DNA of 64,000 nt. Source: Formicarius rufipectus (lineage: Eukaryota > Chordata > Aves > Passeriformes > Formicariidae). The notes under the pieces are model-generated. The model saw only the letters and a list, made by a program, of their open reading frames with translations. It had not been told where the DNA came from and did not search any database. Each line of letters begins with the position of its first letter. Positions within the stretch are counted from its first letter, which is position 1. The DNA lies in contig VXAU01003998.1 of the NCBI GenBank assembly GCA_013399695.1, positions 1,330,330-1,394,329 on the forward strand. The letters run 5' to 3'. The translations under genes and the position numbers were made by a program. Below are positions 23,106 to 38,140 of the stretch, piece by piece.

Positions 23106-26100
23106 GGCTGGACCCAAGTGCAATGGGTTCTTTGAACATTTGTAGCTGTATGCTTTGGGAGCTGTTGACTGGCAGGAATTGTCTCCAATGGTTTAAAAGT
23201 ACCTGAAGACCCAATTTGCATCTCTGCCTGTCTGCTCAAAAACACACTGTCACTCAGCTCCCTTGAGGCTTGAATTCTGATAGAAGCAGCTGTGGCAGTG
23301 GCATCTTGTGATTTGCTTCATCAGTTGACATTTTCAGGAATTTGGACTGATACAACAAGGCTGCCTGTTTTACTGCCCTCTGCTGCCAAACAGCTTGGGT
23401 AACTTCTCACCTACCTAAAGGGTAGGTAAAACTGGCTTTATAAGTGAGAGTCCACATGAATATGTTCCTCCTCCTTATATTTTTGTCGTTGTTGTTACTC
23501 TTATCCAAGGGTCTATATTGATTTGTGGTGTAATTTTTTTTCAGCTAAACCTCTGATCTGTGTCTAGATTGCATGTAGAATTAGGGGGTTTAGTAGTGTT
23601 TTGAAGATGAGCAAATCCTCTACAGAATTAGGTCTTGTCTATCTAAACAAGTTGCACTACTTTTTAACTACTGTTCTGTAACATTGATATAACTCTCTCC
23701 TAGTGGAAATTCAGCTCTGCCAGTGTGGACATGCTTACACCAGTGTAGCTTGTCCCCTGTGGGAAAGAAGAACTAGATATTCCAGTATAAAGCACTTTTA
23801 TTTGGCTCTGATTACATTCACGCTTCTGTTGTATTGGCAGAAATATAGCAGCAAATAATACTTGTAATTTAACATGGGTGAACTGGTACAAAATCATGTA
23901 TAGAACAAGTCTTGCTCTGCAGACTGCCTCAATAACTCCTTGACAAGCAAGTATTGAATATGCTGTGTATTTATAATCTTGTCTTTGTGACTGGAGATAC
24001 AGTGAAAAGACTTGGTGTTACTGTTGTTATGTGTTCACAGTTGAACTAAGAACTGGTCAGTGTGTTGGCAATAAAGTCATGACTGTGAGTCGTGGTTGTT
24101 ATTTATTTTTAAATAAAGTGCAAGACTTTATTCAGTTTCAGACTGGTTGCTGACCATTGTTTTTATTTGTAGCAAGTTGGCAATGTAGGAGAGTCATGGC
24201 AGAGATGCAAATTCCAGTAATGCTTGCTTGGGAGTGCATTTGAGCTGCCAGGGAATTACAGAGGTGTTCTAGCAACATGGCAAATCTGGGTCCTGAAAAG
24301 CCACTTGCACCAGTGAAATCTGAGTGTCTGATGGGTGTGAAACACTTATCTGTGGTCATCTACCTCAGTCATCAGCAGGGCAGGACAATCAAGAGATCAT
24401 AAGGCAACAGGTACAGAGTGAAACTTTGAAAAATTCCAACCAGATACTAGAATCCAAAATACCATGGTTTATTGATGGAGTTTTCCCAGTTATGTTGCTA
24501 ATCTAGGTGATCAGTGTGTGCCTTGTAGCAAGAAATGCATAGGGAAGACTCTTGGTGTTTGCAGACAAATGAGAAATACACTTGGTCTGTGAAACACTTA
24601 GTATTCAGAAAACTGGGGGAAGGCAGTGCCGCCAACAGACTAGGGTCTTCTGGGCAACTGTCTTACTTGCACGTGACTGATGACAGATCTGGAAATGTGG
24701 GACTTAACTAAAACTTCTAGATTATCTTTTACCACAAAGTAAAATAAATTAATATGATCCTTTTCTTCTGCAAAATAAGTGGTCATTTTAAGGCAGGTGA
24801 TGGTGAGATGAAGGAACCTCAGACGAGGAGAAGCTGGTGCCAGTAGGGAACTGCAAAGCTTCACTGGAAGGAACATACCTTGTTGTGCTGCTTGTTGGCA
24901 CAATTACCTTGCCAGGTTGATGGGGGAAACAGATTTTCATGGAACCTCATAGTTCCCTCCTATGAGTTAGTGTCACCTTTGTCTCGTTTAATTCCCACCA
25001 TCGCTTATGGTGAGTGCCATTTCCATGCTGTGTTTCTGAACTTCATTACTTCCAGACTGAGCACTGCTTTGGAAACAGCTTTCCAAACTGCAAGTGGCTT
25101 GTTTCACAGAGCAGGGTGGAAATTTTCATTACTATTTTTATCCTGAGCTGACTGATTCCCCACAACTCCAGAGTTGGAATGGTGGCAGTGGTGACTTACA
25201 TGAGTGAACTGGGACTCCTGCCTGCAGGCTGGGGCTGCAGCTTGGTGGTTCTGGGGCTATCAAGATGGCACAGGTGGGCATCAGTTTGTAAAACTGGTGT
25301 ATGGTCATCAGAAGCAAGCAGCTAACCTTGGATAAATCTGCCGCTGGGATATAACTCAGCCTGATGTCCAGCTTGCCCTGCTTTTTGCTCTTTGGAAGGT
25401 GACCTGTGGTAGTCCTTTTGCTGGTTTACATTACTTCTCTCTCTGAGCTGGCTCATGGGTTTTGTCTGTTCCGCTTGCATCGGGTGGGAGTGGCAGGCTG
25501 TCAACAGCAGAACTTTCACTTTAAACACTCCAGCAACACTGGCGGTCTTGAAAGGAGAGGCAGAGGCATCAGACAGGTCCTTGCTTGCAGTTCTTGGCAG
25601 TGTGGTTTGCACTCAGGACAGTGAGATTGACAGACAGAGTCAGTATTGGCTTGGCCTCATTCCCACAGGAGTCTGCGGAATCCATTGGTGTGAGCAGTTC
25701 TGAAAAGCGCCTTTTCATTTGTCTCGTCACCTCCACTTTCAGCCAGATAGGAAATTGTTCATTACAAAACACCCACTTGTCCTTACAAGCAGTCGCATCA
25801 CTGCTGTCTGAGGTGATGCGTTGCAAGCTGCATAGGAGAGAAGTTGTTAATATCCATGTTTATACATCTCTCTAAGTACAAAGAGATGACTGCAGTGGAA
25901 GATTAGTTGTGCTGCGAAAGACACTGAATGAGGTGACCTGATCAAGGGGAAGACATAAAGTTATGCTCTTTGGTTTTTGCTGCTTCACTCAGACACTACC
26001 TTCTGTGGTCTGCTGCTGTTTAGGAAGAGCTGCCTGAGACACATAGAAACCCAGTGTGCTTTTCCAGGTAGGGGCAATTATTTGTTATGTGTTTGTACAG

Positions 26101-29100
26101 CTCCTAACACTTTTGGTTGCTGTGCCTCCTGATTGCTGCGCAGTTGTGTTTGTTGCTGGCAGTTGGTAATAGCAGCCTGTGTTTATGCCCTGTAGGGGTA
26201 TTTGATATGTGTACACAGCCATGGGATATTAAAGATTTTGTACCTTTTAGAGGCACCACAAGGTCTGTACTGACTCTCTAGCCTTCTGCCATTTTAAGTG
26301 CTTCCTTACTTCATTTCAGAGATATTTGTTTATTCTTTTCCTTGTTGCCCTCTCAGACTTTTCAGATCTTTTCCATCTGGGCTCTTGTGTTTATCAGCTC
26401 CTCTGTGTTTGGAGCTTGTAGGCAGCAGCTACTTTGAAGCCTGCTTTTTCAATACAGACCAAATAGGTGCCAGAAAGCTCTCCTCTGCCCCTTCTTTACA
26501 GCACTGCAGGCCTCTCTTCTACCAGTTGGATGCTCAGCCATGCACTCATTGCTGTCAGTCAGCATCATCCTGCTAAGAAGGCCACAAAACTTCCCGTGAA
26601 TTACGTAGCCTGAGGGTCTGAAGCAGCACAGATATTTTCATTTCTTTTGATTTGTTTCTATTGAAAAATCATAGTGCAGCACCTCCAGCTCCTGTTGCGT
26701 GAGACCCACACAACTGAAACCTGTCAGTTTTCCCCTGGCGTGGAAAAGCTGACCAGCAGTCAGCTCTGAGAGGGGCTGAAGTCCAGCCTCATAAAAACTG
26801 TCTGTCACCTTTTAGCCTTTCTCCTTGTCACTTCCTTTCCATAGCAGAGATAATGGGAGTGTTTCCTGCTAACTCTTGTCTCTCTGTGATAAATTGCCAC
26901 AGTCTTTATTGGAAAGCATTGTATAGCTGCTCTTAGCACTGTGATAAAGAAAATGCTGTGAACTGGCTGCATTGTGTTTGGCTTCCTTTTCAGCCAGGGC
27001 CAGTCTGGATGCTGAGGACTTGATCTTCCTTCTGGGCCAGACTTCAGCTCCTGTTTGTGTGGGAGGCAAGAATTTATGTTTGTTTGTTTAAAGCCACATT
27101 TAAGCTTATGACATGGAGCTGTTGAAGGTCAGTGTGATCCATAAATCTATATATAGGGGTTTGCATGTGCCCTTTGTTCTCCATATCCTCCTTTGAGCAT
27201 TCCTCCGTCCCTTGTGGCAGTGCTGGACATCCTTGCATTGATGTTGTGCTGTGTGGTTGGTGCTTCCCTGCCCTCCCTAGCTGGGAGCTCCTAGCTCTCT
27301 GCGCAGAGGTGATTTCAACCCCACCGTGTGTTTCTAGTTGCCAGTCCTTGTAGCAACGAGAGTTTGTAGCTGAGCAATACTGTTTTGTTTCAGTGTGGAT
27401 TTTTTTGCTTGGATCTTTCCATTCAGTGGCAAAAAATGCTGGTGTCAGGATAGTTTAGCTTTAAAAAGATGAGTTCTCTTGTTGAATTTCATAGCTTTCA
27501 GATTTCTTGTCTTTTGTCAAGAGCTGTATTGTTAGGTTTGCTTCCCACAGGACTGGGAGCCTGGATTCTCCAGGGCTTTAGCTTACGACTGGTTTATTAC
27601 ACAGTTTCTTTCTAGCTTATGCCCAGCACACTGCACCAAGTAGTGGGACAGTGTGAGTAGTGGAGAAGTCACTGGAAAAATGCTGGGATAATTTTAGTTG
27701 AACAGGTAGAAGTGGATCAGCAAAAACAAATACAGTGTTAAATTTGTGTGACATGGGTGTGCTCATTCACCTGTGTGCCTAAAACTCCCTCTGGCTGATT
27801 CAAAGGAAAGCCACAGTGCAAAGAGTTCATGCTGTCTCCTTGTTTGCATTGTCATGGATAAACTGGGAGAGAAGGAAGGACTGAGGTAGGGGCAGAAAGG
27901 TTTTCAGCTTGGGAACTGAGGCTGAGAGTGGGTTTCATTGTGCATGCTGCATCAGCTTTTGCATGGTTTGAGTCCTTTGGACACATTTAACACAACCTAA
28001 ATCCCACCCTGAATGCTCTTTATGGGTTGTCTGGTTTCCCTTCTCCCGCAGAGATTTTTAATTAAAAAACTGGGCCTAAAATATCTGTTGTTGAAAGAAT
28101 AGCTGGATGCTCTCATCTCTGAGAAACAGAGAGTTTATGCAAAAGTAAACAATATATTCATTTCCTAATTTAACAATATATTAATTTATTAATATAGAAT
28201 TTCAGGGAGAGTGGCTAAATCAGAGGAAGTATAGGTGGATTCTATATTTAAACCACTGTACAGCAGGTATACTAGAGTGCCCAGAAACCTGACAAGCTAA
28301 AGAGGGGCATATGAGGATCTCTTCGAAAAGAGATGCACTTCCATAAAATTTATTTTGTCACGTTTATTCAGCCCTCCTTATGAAGGCCCCTGAGATTTAC
28401 AGATCCTGTCTGAATCTGATAATTGAAACAAGAAAGTAGAGGAGTGGAAAGTTCAGCATGCTTGGAGCCCCAGAGGGTGTGGTCGTTTCTCCATCACCTA
28501 GCTGTTCTTCAAAAGCAGATGATCCAGGTTGGCTAAAATTTAGTAGGCTTGGGGTCAGAGCCACTGGGTGGAAATACAGTTTGTGCTTGTACAAGATTTC
28601 AAGGTAGAAATATACTTCTAGTCTAAAATTCTTGGCATTTAGGATTGTCAATGTCATTCTTAGTGAGCATATGTTGGGGACAGTGGATGCCCATGACATA
28701 TCTGAAACTGAATCTTTGTGACACTGAACAGGACTTGTTTTCTGTCTTGTAAGATGGTTTGTAAACATCCTTCCCTGCTGTTCCCTTCACCTTACTGCCA
28801 TGTTGATGTTCCCTTTTGAGTCTGAGTCTGGAAATGATTCAACAGGACCGGCGATAGAAATTGATTTTGATTTACTCTGTTACAAAGGGACAATATTTCA
28901 CAAACCATGGAATAATGTTAGGTGGATGCTATCAAGCACGAAAGCAGGTCTTAAAATTAGCTTGGTATTTCCTAGTAATTGTGTGGTGGGAGTGTAGCCC
29001 CAAGGCACAATCTCTACTAGATTTAATTGTATAAAGGCAGAGGTGGATATCATAGAAAGCCATCAGTGAGGCTTGTAGTCGTCTGGGTTTTTTTAAATGT

Positions 29101-32100
29101 CATTAAAGCTTGAAGTAGAATCCTTCCATTTAAAGGGAATATGATCTCATTATGTGATTTAGATAGCAGTATGAGGTTGTAATGATGCTCTTTAACATGT
29201 TTCTTCTAAAGAAAAATACCAAGGCAAGAGTTGACCTTGAAGATGTGGGCTGCTTGCAAATGATATAACTACATACCTGTCCAAAACAATGTGTTCTTGT
29301 CGTGGCTTTAAATCTCTGATAGCTTTAGCTAACACAACTAAGTTAACATCTTGTTTACATTTCCATGTACCGGATACCAAATTTCCCTCAGTATCCTGGG
29401 CTTATCCCAAATCCTGCAAGCCTCTTCAAAGAGCCACATGCCTGCAGGCAGTGGGGATAGCAGGTGCCATGCAGGACTGAGCTCCCTCTTCCCAAGGTCT
29501 GTCATGGTGACTCCCTCAGGGTGACTCCTGTCACAGCCTGAGGTCTCTTGCCGCTAAGATACCTCTAGAAAACATGGTTTATTAAGAAGCTGTTCTTTTA
29601 GGTAGTCAGCTCCAGTTTAAAAGGATTGTACGGGAGGTTGATCAGAGAGTATTACTAACAGCACACGTAAAATCTTCAGGGCATGGGGGGATGTGGGATA
29701 GCTGTTCCCTAAGCAATAACTGTGGTGTGAGTTATGTATGATTACTGGAAAGGTCAGTGTGTCAAAGGTGGATGTGGTTTACCATTATGTAATTCATTAA
29801 TACCGTTCACGGGACTTGGATACTTGCTCCCTGAAATGTCCAGGACTGGAGACATGGTGTTCACAGTGTGCCTTAAATGAACACTGTCACTGGTAGATGA
29901 GCTATCCATATTAGTAACTGCAGTACAAAGGAAGCAGAGCGTTTCAAATCTGCCTTTCAGGTGGACGTTTTTTGAGCCATATGTCCAGTGTTTTCACTTT
30001 GGGGCCTAATATTATTTTCATTGGAATTCATAACCGAGTGCTTATTTCCTTCGCTAGCACAAAGCTTTCAACACCATCTTTTAGTGCATAACCTCATGCC
30101 ACATCCCTGTGCCTGACCCTCACTCCTCTGGAAGTCAAGGGGAGTGTTGCCTTTTGGCTTGGCACTGCTGAAGTGCTGCCTGCTGCCCAGGAGCTTTGCC
30201 CACACTTCCAGCACAAGCAGCAGGGCTTCAAGGGTTATCTGTATTGCAAATGGGGTGTGATGGTGGCTCATACCTGAACACTTAAACAAGGTTGAACAAA
30301 GTAGCAGGCACCAGCATGGATTTCGGAATAATCTGGCCATGTGGTGATTGCTTGATTTCTCAGATATAACTTCCAGCTGGCCTTGCATGCCTTCCCTGTA
30401 GCGCATGCTGTTAGCCCTACTCCAGCTATCTAGCTCAAAGGTAATTTGTGTATATTCAGTAAGATGGGTAAGGTGTTTGATGCATGCCTAACAGGTGTGA
30501 TATACCTCTTCTGCTGAATGTATTAAAACATGGGATTAAAGGGCTGAAAAAGATTCAAAACCTTACCTTCTTGCATAGATAGATGCTGTAAGGAAATACC
30601 TTTGCATGAGCTACCTTCAGCAGGGATGCCTTCAGAAACTGGGGCTTAAAGGGGATTATGCAAAGTATGAATTACTGAAAATAAAGTGAGGGACTAAGAA
30701 AAAAGATCTGCAGGAAAGGTTCAAGCTTCAGTTTTTCACTGGGTGCTGGGGACTTTCTCATCCTTCTGGTAGTACAGGTTAGACCTCCAATTCAGCATGC
30801 ACCTGCCATTACCAGAGAAATAATTAATGTTGATGTATTAGTTGTAATTACAGCAAGTGAGGTATGATCTATGCAGTTAGCAAGGGGAAAGACCAGTGAA
30901 ATGCTAAGTCAGGAGAAGCTCCTCAGTGCTAGTGGGAAATTGAATATGCTTTGTTAAATTAATAGCCTTTGCATAACAATCAATTTACAGTTTAAAGGGC
31001 AGAGGAGATGGATGTAAAAATCATTAAGCATTCATTTCAGTGACCCACTCAATATTCTTAGTTGGAAGAAATCACTAGCATAATGTTTACAGAATAAATT
31101 GCAACTGTTCTAAGACAAAAAAACCCAACCACATGAGGATTGTGTATGTCATGCTTATTGCAATATCCATTTCTAAGCCAGAAGGCTGCAGTGATCCCTT
31201 TTCCAAACACAGCATGGCTTTAGTGATGGGCTGGTGTTTGCTCACAGGTGTTTATCCAAACCAGAGATTATTCTGAAGAGGAGGTTTTCCTGCACGTCAA
31301 ATAAAAATGTTTTGACTTTTGTGACCCTACCTTGAAATTTCTTAGTCCTGAGTTAGATAGGAATTCACGAAATGAACGATCTGGGGATGTTTTTTTTCAT
31401 GTTGTAGGCATTCAGGGCCTGGTTTTGCCTGTAGCTGTTCTGTTTGTGATCTTTGTGCATAATGCTCACCGTAGAGAGAGATTTTTTGTAAGGAGATTAT
31501 GAGTCTAAGTGCTGCTGGTGTGCCTAAAGCTGGAAATGTGCTGTTGTATACAAAGGAAACATTAATCAAGATGTCTTACAGAGAATTAAAGGAAGAAATA
31601 GTTTTGTCTTCTGATTACTACAGAAGTTTCACTGCCCAGTGCAGGAAAAGGCAGAGAGAGAGGCAGAAGGTGACAGAAAGGGGTGTTCTTTTCTTTTCAG
31701 AGAAAGTAAAGGCAGATTGCTGGGAGTGGCTGTGATAGGCAACTTCCACAGAAACAGCACAAGGGAGGCAGCTTTAAGGAGTCTTCAGGACATGTGAGGT
31801 TTGAGTTAGATTGTAGGGATAAACTAACCATACTCCTGAGCTTGCCAGAGCAGCTGAGAAATCCTTCTTGTTGCATGTAATCTTAATAAAGACAGTTCCT
31901 TTGTTGCAGATGGGTGTCTTCAGCAACCCACATTACTTGATTTTCCAGCCTGGACTGATTATCAAGTTTAGTATGGCATGCAAGAGAGGGTATGGCAACC
32001 CTTAAAACTGGAGCACACCTCCAGTATCAGCATTTCAGTGTATTCATCTGGAATGCATGGAGGATTGGAAGAGTTATAGCACCACAGAGCTGCTGGGGCT

Positions 32101-35100
32101 GGTTTGAGATCCAGCAGAGCACAACATGGCCTAGGAGGAACAAATCAGGGACCATCACAGGTGAGGAAAGGTCCTCTAAATAATTCTGGAGAAAACCTGA
32201 CACCTACTCCATTGCTTCAGGTTCCAGCTAACAGCAGAACAGTGCAGAACATTCTGTGTCAGATGTAATATGTGTGTTTTGCCATTTCTTTAACCAATAA
32301 AATGAATTAGGTAGAGGAAAACATTGCCTGCACAGCCACTTTTCACTGTATCAGGTTTTATTTAGTTGCTAGCAGGGGGTTGGTTGCCCAATTATCTATC
32401 TTATTAATAGGCATTTTTGGGAACAGGTTTCAGAAACAGATTTCACAGACTTCCTGAATTGGTTGTGGTTCTTCAGCTGTTGTAAATCACCAGAGCAACA
32501 CTGAAGTAATAATTTACCCACACTGAGGATCTGTGCTGCTGTTTTCCTTATGAATACTTAGAATTGTAATCACTAGAAATGTATCTCTTAACAATTTTCC
32601 TTCTCATTTCATTCATGAAATTTTTACCTCCTCAGGGTTAATTGCATCAGGAAATGTCGGTATCTTTAGAATTAATTTTTCCTATTGATGCAGTTTTTGA
32701 AGTGAATGACTTCTGTGAATACAAAATATGGTTTAATTTAATTTCTGGAAAATATGTGTTGACCAGAAAAAGAGAAGGTTGTTTGAAACAAGATTTGAAT
32801 AAATAAAAAGCCCCTCCTAATTAGCACAGCCTTCTTAACTACACAAAACCCCAAATTAACTTTTTATAGAAAAGTACATATTTCCAGTCTATTTTAAAAT
32901 GCCAAAAATTGGAGTAAGCAAACTAACCTACCCACCAGTTTGCGGAGGGTAGGGACAACATAATATCTGCACAGTGTTTAGCTGTATGGTAATTGCATAT
33001 CAGGAACTATAAAAATTTAAAGAAGGAGCCAGGAAAATTCCATCCCCAGAGGCTTCAAGCCTGATACTGAAAACTGCCACTATCTTCCCAACAAGCACAA
33101 AAGGCCCAGAATGCAGAGCAGTTGTGTGAAAGGCATCTCTGCACCAACACTGAACATCTGTAAGTGTTAGTTGCTGCCCTCACCCAAAATGGGTCCAGTG
33201 CCTGAGGAGGGGGGTGCTGGCAGTTCCCATTTGCTTTAATGGCAGCCACAAGATTCTCTGATCAAATAACTTTTATTCTTGCCCCGTTCATCTTCGTTGG
33301 CTGTTCCTGAAGCTGCCTGGGAGTGAAAGTCCTGCTGGGCTCTTGCACCCTGTTAAGTTCGCCACTTTCATTTGTCCTGTGTTTCATGGCAGTTTGACAT
33401 AGACTTCTCATCTGCTGTGTTTGTCATTTTTAAAAGGTAAAGTGGTCTCAAAGACAGAGTTAGTAAGAAGTTTATTTCTTGCTGCTGAGTTATTTATTCC
33501 TTTTTAAGCTCTGGTGAACAACCCACATTTAATAGCCCATTACTGCTTAGAGAGCTGTCACCACAAAAGAGGCAATCCCGAGAAGTACTGTGTTTAGTGG
33601 CTCTATCACTACTCTTTGTATTACCTTTCCTTCATTTTTATGATCATGGGTGCAGAATAGAAGTCCAGAAATGACCTGAGCCACAAACTTCAGGGTGCTT
33701 TTATCTGTCAAGACTAACAGCCAAGTAAATTCATGTAAGAGCTAGAGTGAAGGTTCTTCATTAAAAGGTTAGTTTCCTAAGAGAGCTCTTGGATTCTGCA
33801 TCAGTTGGTATCTTCAAATTAAGACATGTTGCCTTTTTAGGGACAGTTCTCCATCTCATCTGCTGGATTTGGAGGGAATGCAAGAGCAGTGGGTGAAATT
33901 GCTTACCTTGTGTTATATAAGTGATTTGGTGACAGAATGGCAATTTCTTGCCTTCTGAAGTTCTGGCCCAATTTTGATTTCTATCTTCTTTATATTCCCC
34001 AAGCCCCCGCAGAACTGGTTTTTGTGAAGCATCTGCCAATATCCTGAAGCAACCTCCAAAATACTGATTTAGAAGTAGATTTGGATTTCAGAACAGCAGT
34101 GTTGTCTTCAGCCATGAGAGATTTGAAGATCAAAATCACTCATGTCTAGAAGCCTGTCTTCTAGAGTTGCTTATTGCTTACCAGATACTTCAGCACCACC
34201 AAACTTTTTTATGTTTTCTAAATAATCACACCTTAATGTTATAAAAGTAGATTTACTGCAAGGCAATATTCTTGAAGCCCTTCAAACCCCCTTGTCTTAC
34301 ACAGGTGATTCTGGATTATTTAGGTGTTTAACAGTGCACACACCTCCCACCTTTCTTTTACATCCCATTGGAAAATTGCCCCTGGCATCTACTGTTCAGC
34401 ATCCCATGGAGCTCTCACAAGCTTTGTGTTATTTGAAACTAACTTGGTCAGTTAGACCCTTATGGAGAGACATAACAAGTACCTCTCTGAGTTACTGAGT
34501 TAAAAAATTGAGGCCTCAATCTCTTATGGATTTGTGGCTTATGTTTGTGACTGGTGTTTGGTAACAGCTAAGTTCATAGTATGCCTTTCTGTCAGAGGAC
34601 AACTACAGTTTCGCTCCTCTCTTCAGCCAGTGATCTTTTAAGATACAACTTTTAAGAAACTAATATTTTCAAATTTTCTAATGCCTGTTGGAGTTTCTTG
34701 ACTTTTGCAAATAATACAATAAGCACTGAGAGGGAGGATAAAACAGAGTAGATACAGATGCAGACACACACAGGGATATCTTTTGGAAACAAACCCAAAT
34801 ATTCCAGGTGTATTATAGAATCTTAATAGTGTGAACTACATTTTCTCTCAATAAGGAAAAAAGTGTCTGATGTATTTAAAAAATGAAAATACAAAAGGAA
34901 ATCTGTTTCTGTGATTTTGTGCTATACTTTAGACTGTATAATGAGGTAAAATATTGTAGGCTGAGTCTGTCCATCTCATCCTTTCTCTGAAAAAATGTCA
35001 TGGCAATCTAAGATGTTGCAGTCTCAGGGAATGAACTACAAGCCAACAATTCTTCTCTTTTACCCAAAATAAAGTAAAAGGAAGTGAAACTGTGAGCACA

Positions 35101-35301
35101 CTCTAAAGCACATGGACCTAAAGGCTCTACTGCTGTCTTCTTCCAGTTGGAGTGAAGGCCCTGCTACTGTGGATAGCATAAGAGCCTGTCTGGATGAGGA
35201 TCAAATGTTGGAAGGGTTGGTGCCTGTGAGCTGGAGCACTGCAGTGTTAGATATCTTTGGAAAACAGGCTGGGATATTGGTGGCACGGTGTGTGGCATGG
35301 T

Positions 35302-35323
35302 TGTGTGTGTGTGTGTGTGTGTG
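35302..35323 (+). repeat. (TG)11 microsatellite
   Basis: Eleven uninterrupted TG dinucleotides, upstream of the OSBPL5 first coding exon. Likely length-polymorphic. Confidence 0.9.
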
Positions 35324-38125
35324 ACTGACGGACAGACACATCACTGCTGCTGCTTCTCAGGGAGCTTCGGTCACTGAGGGTCTTCTGCCAAACAGCACCC
35401 AGTTAGGAGGAACTTACACATTGATCTGTGTGGTCAAAAAGAGATGAGCTGCTGCCACAAGTTTGTATTAAGATATGTAAGAGAAGAGACAACAAATTAT
35501 GGACCTGAGAAAAGTCTTTTTCCTTTGTTATTTATTGTCCAGTGGCAGTTCCCAGTTGAACAAGACATCTGGATCTCTTGCTGTCAAACCTGGGGCTTAA
35601 ATAACTGGGAATGAGAGAGCATCAGCACAGTAGTTCTGACAATTATCCTGTGGTTAAAAAGTGTGAAATAGAGATTAAAGAGAGGGAAATGTTAGAGCAT
35701 TGGTTTCTCTGAATGTAAATATAACAACAATTGAAAGAAACTGTGTTTTTGTATGTCTCACCCAGTACACAGCCTGCTCTTGGTCCCGTGTTTGGAAGAG
35801 TTTTGCCACTGACATCAGGATGAACTGGTTGACAGTTCTCCACTGACACAGCCTGTGGTATTGCTGAGACAAAATTATGATGGACACAACTTTTCTGTTA
35901 CTCTGGCAGGGTGTATTAGCTGATGAGTGGATGTTTATGCTTTTAACCTGTTCCCCAGCCTGCTTTCCATGGGATGGGCCTGGGCTTTCTGAGCACCTTC
36001 TTGCACAATTGGCACTGCCTCGCCAGGTCATGTGTTTTTGGGGAAAGTATCCCACTCATCTGCTTTTGTTCTGAGCCACTTACGAGCAGTTCTGGAGGTA
36101 GAGAGTTGAGACTGCCTTTTTTGGAACAAGGACAAAAAATAGCTCACTGTTAGCATTCCAAACCCAGCTATTTAAACCTGGATTATTTTTAAATATTTTG
36201 CTTTCAGACACATGACTAGCTATATTTTCCTCCTCTCTCTTTTCTTATTTTAAAGTTAGCTTTAATTTTGCATCCTCTCCCTGCCCAGCTGTATGCAGCC
36301 AAGAGTTTCTAAGCAAGTAAAGGTTTACTTACATTGCAAAATTAGCTATGTTACTTGCTGCCTCAGGGATGCTGTTACCACAACGGGAACCCGAGGGGGT
36401 TTTGAGCCTGGATCTGTGTTTGCAGGGCAGTTTTCTGGGCAGTTGCATTGACAGGAGGCAGGGCAGCAGTGAGTGGAGAGCTGCAGCCACCTCATCTCAC
36501 CCGGCTGTCATCACCCATCATCGTGTGAGGTGCTGACTGAAGGGGCATCCGTGGCAGTCCTGGCCAGTGTGCATGTCTTGTCACTCAAATACACAACCTT
36601 TCACCAAGAGTTGTGTGAAGGGGTTATGGTGAAATGCTGCTGCTGAACGTGTGCTGTCTTACAGCCGCTTCACAGTGGGGGCCACGATAACACGTAGGGC
36701 TTTTGGAGAATGTGGTGTCCTCAGAGATCACTGCACGGACCTTAATTCATCCTCCACAGATGGTGTGGGCCCAGCAGGGGATATAAACCTCCTTCAAATC
36801 GCAGCTGTGTGGCCTGGGGGAGTCCCATTTTTGGGCTAGCCCCACCTGCTAGCCACTAGCCTGTTGTTGGATATTACAGACCCTCACATCTGATGGCTTG
36901 TGGTCAGCTGGGTTCAGAAAGACCTGCTGCTCAGAGTGGGTTTGGTAGCCCAGGCTCATAGCAGGAGTCTGGACTGGTTTAGTTCACATTCAGCTTTTGG
37001 ACACTGAGACCTTCTCTTGTAGGAAAGAAGGAGCAGATTGTACATAACAGCTAGTTCTAAAGTAGATGCAGCTTGCTGTGTAAATAAAGTTTTAGAAAGT
37101 GGAAAACCTGAAACAGTGAGCCTGCCCTCTACAGGGATTGGCACAGCAGGTGGAGGGACAGAACTTGGATAAAACACAGGAGGGAAGTTTCTAACACTGT
37201 GACACATTCATGGCATCCCCTCATGTGGTGTCTTGGCTGTAAAGGCTGAGCTCCAAGAGGCCACCGAGGGTTCCCTGTGAAATCGGGGCCTTTGAACCAG
37301 GGTGGTCCCGGGAGCAGGAAGGGTAGGGCAGCGTGTTCTAGCCTGTAATCAGCCCGTGCCCCACCTGTGCCACACAGGTCACCTTACACACGTGTTGGTC
37401 CTGCCCTCCCAAACTGCACTGTGACTGTACAACTTTTTCTTCTTTGCTTTCCCAGTAGCCTAAAAGAGATGGGAAGGCATGGACAGTCTCTTCAAGAAAT
37501 GTATACTATCCTAAAGAGTTTTTCTTACCTCAGTGACTCTCCCCCAGAGACGCAGCAGACCTTGTGGTGTGTGATGCTGACCCAGAGTCTGGTTAACACT
37601 TCTTACTGCTATCCAGAGCCCTACCTCTGGCTGCACATGGCGAGAGAATAAAGCTTGTAACTTAGGAAGGAGACAGTCATAATATCTGCTTGTAAAGGGT
37701 AAGAAAGAACTGCTTGTTGGATGGTTATAAAAGAAACCTTTAATTCCAGCCAGGATAGTCTAATGCATTAGCCAAGTGGCGGTAAAGAGCAATGTACCAT
37801 CAGGCTCTTGTACGGGGATGCAGGGGGCCTTTTGCAGAGACAAATGCTGGTCTTTACCCTCACAGAGCAGCAATAGTTGTCTTACTGATCAAACTGCAAG
37901 GCTGATCTAAATGGCATTTTAGAGAAAACTGAAATTATTTATATGTGCTATAATTGGAAAAAAAGGCAGGAGTGGCGCTGGTGTGATCTCTGCTTGCTGC
38001 TCTCTCCAGCCAGTGCAGCCGGTCTTCCTCTGTGCACCTCAAATTAATGTTGATTTTTGTGGAGATGGTGTAATTCTGCTGACACCAGTGAAACTGCATT
38101 TATGAAAGGGACTCCAAAACCATTT

Positions 38126-38140
38126 AAAAAAAAAAAAAAA
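38126..38140 (+). repeat. A15 homopolymer
   Basis: A run of 15 A, about 350 bp upstream of the OSBPL5 first coding exon. No retrocopy is attached to it, so it is treated as a simple repeat. Confidence 0.85.

Noticed and set aside
22538..23245. Longest minus-strand open frame, 235 codons, overlapping plus-strand open frames of 156 and 109 codons
   Set aside because: The Lys-rich part comes from the pyrimidine tract at 22985-23105. The rest is Pro/Thr/Ser/Gln-rich low complexity in a locally stop-poor patch that is open in several frames at once. There is no domain and no splice or promoter support.
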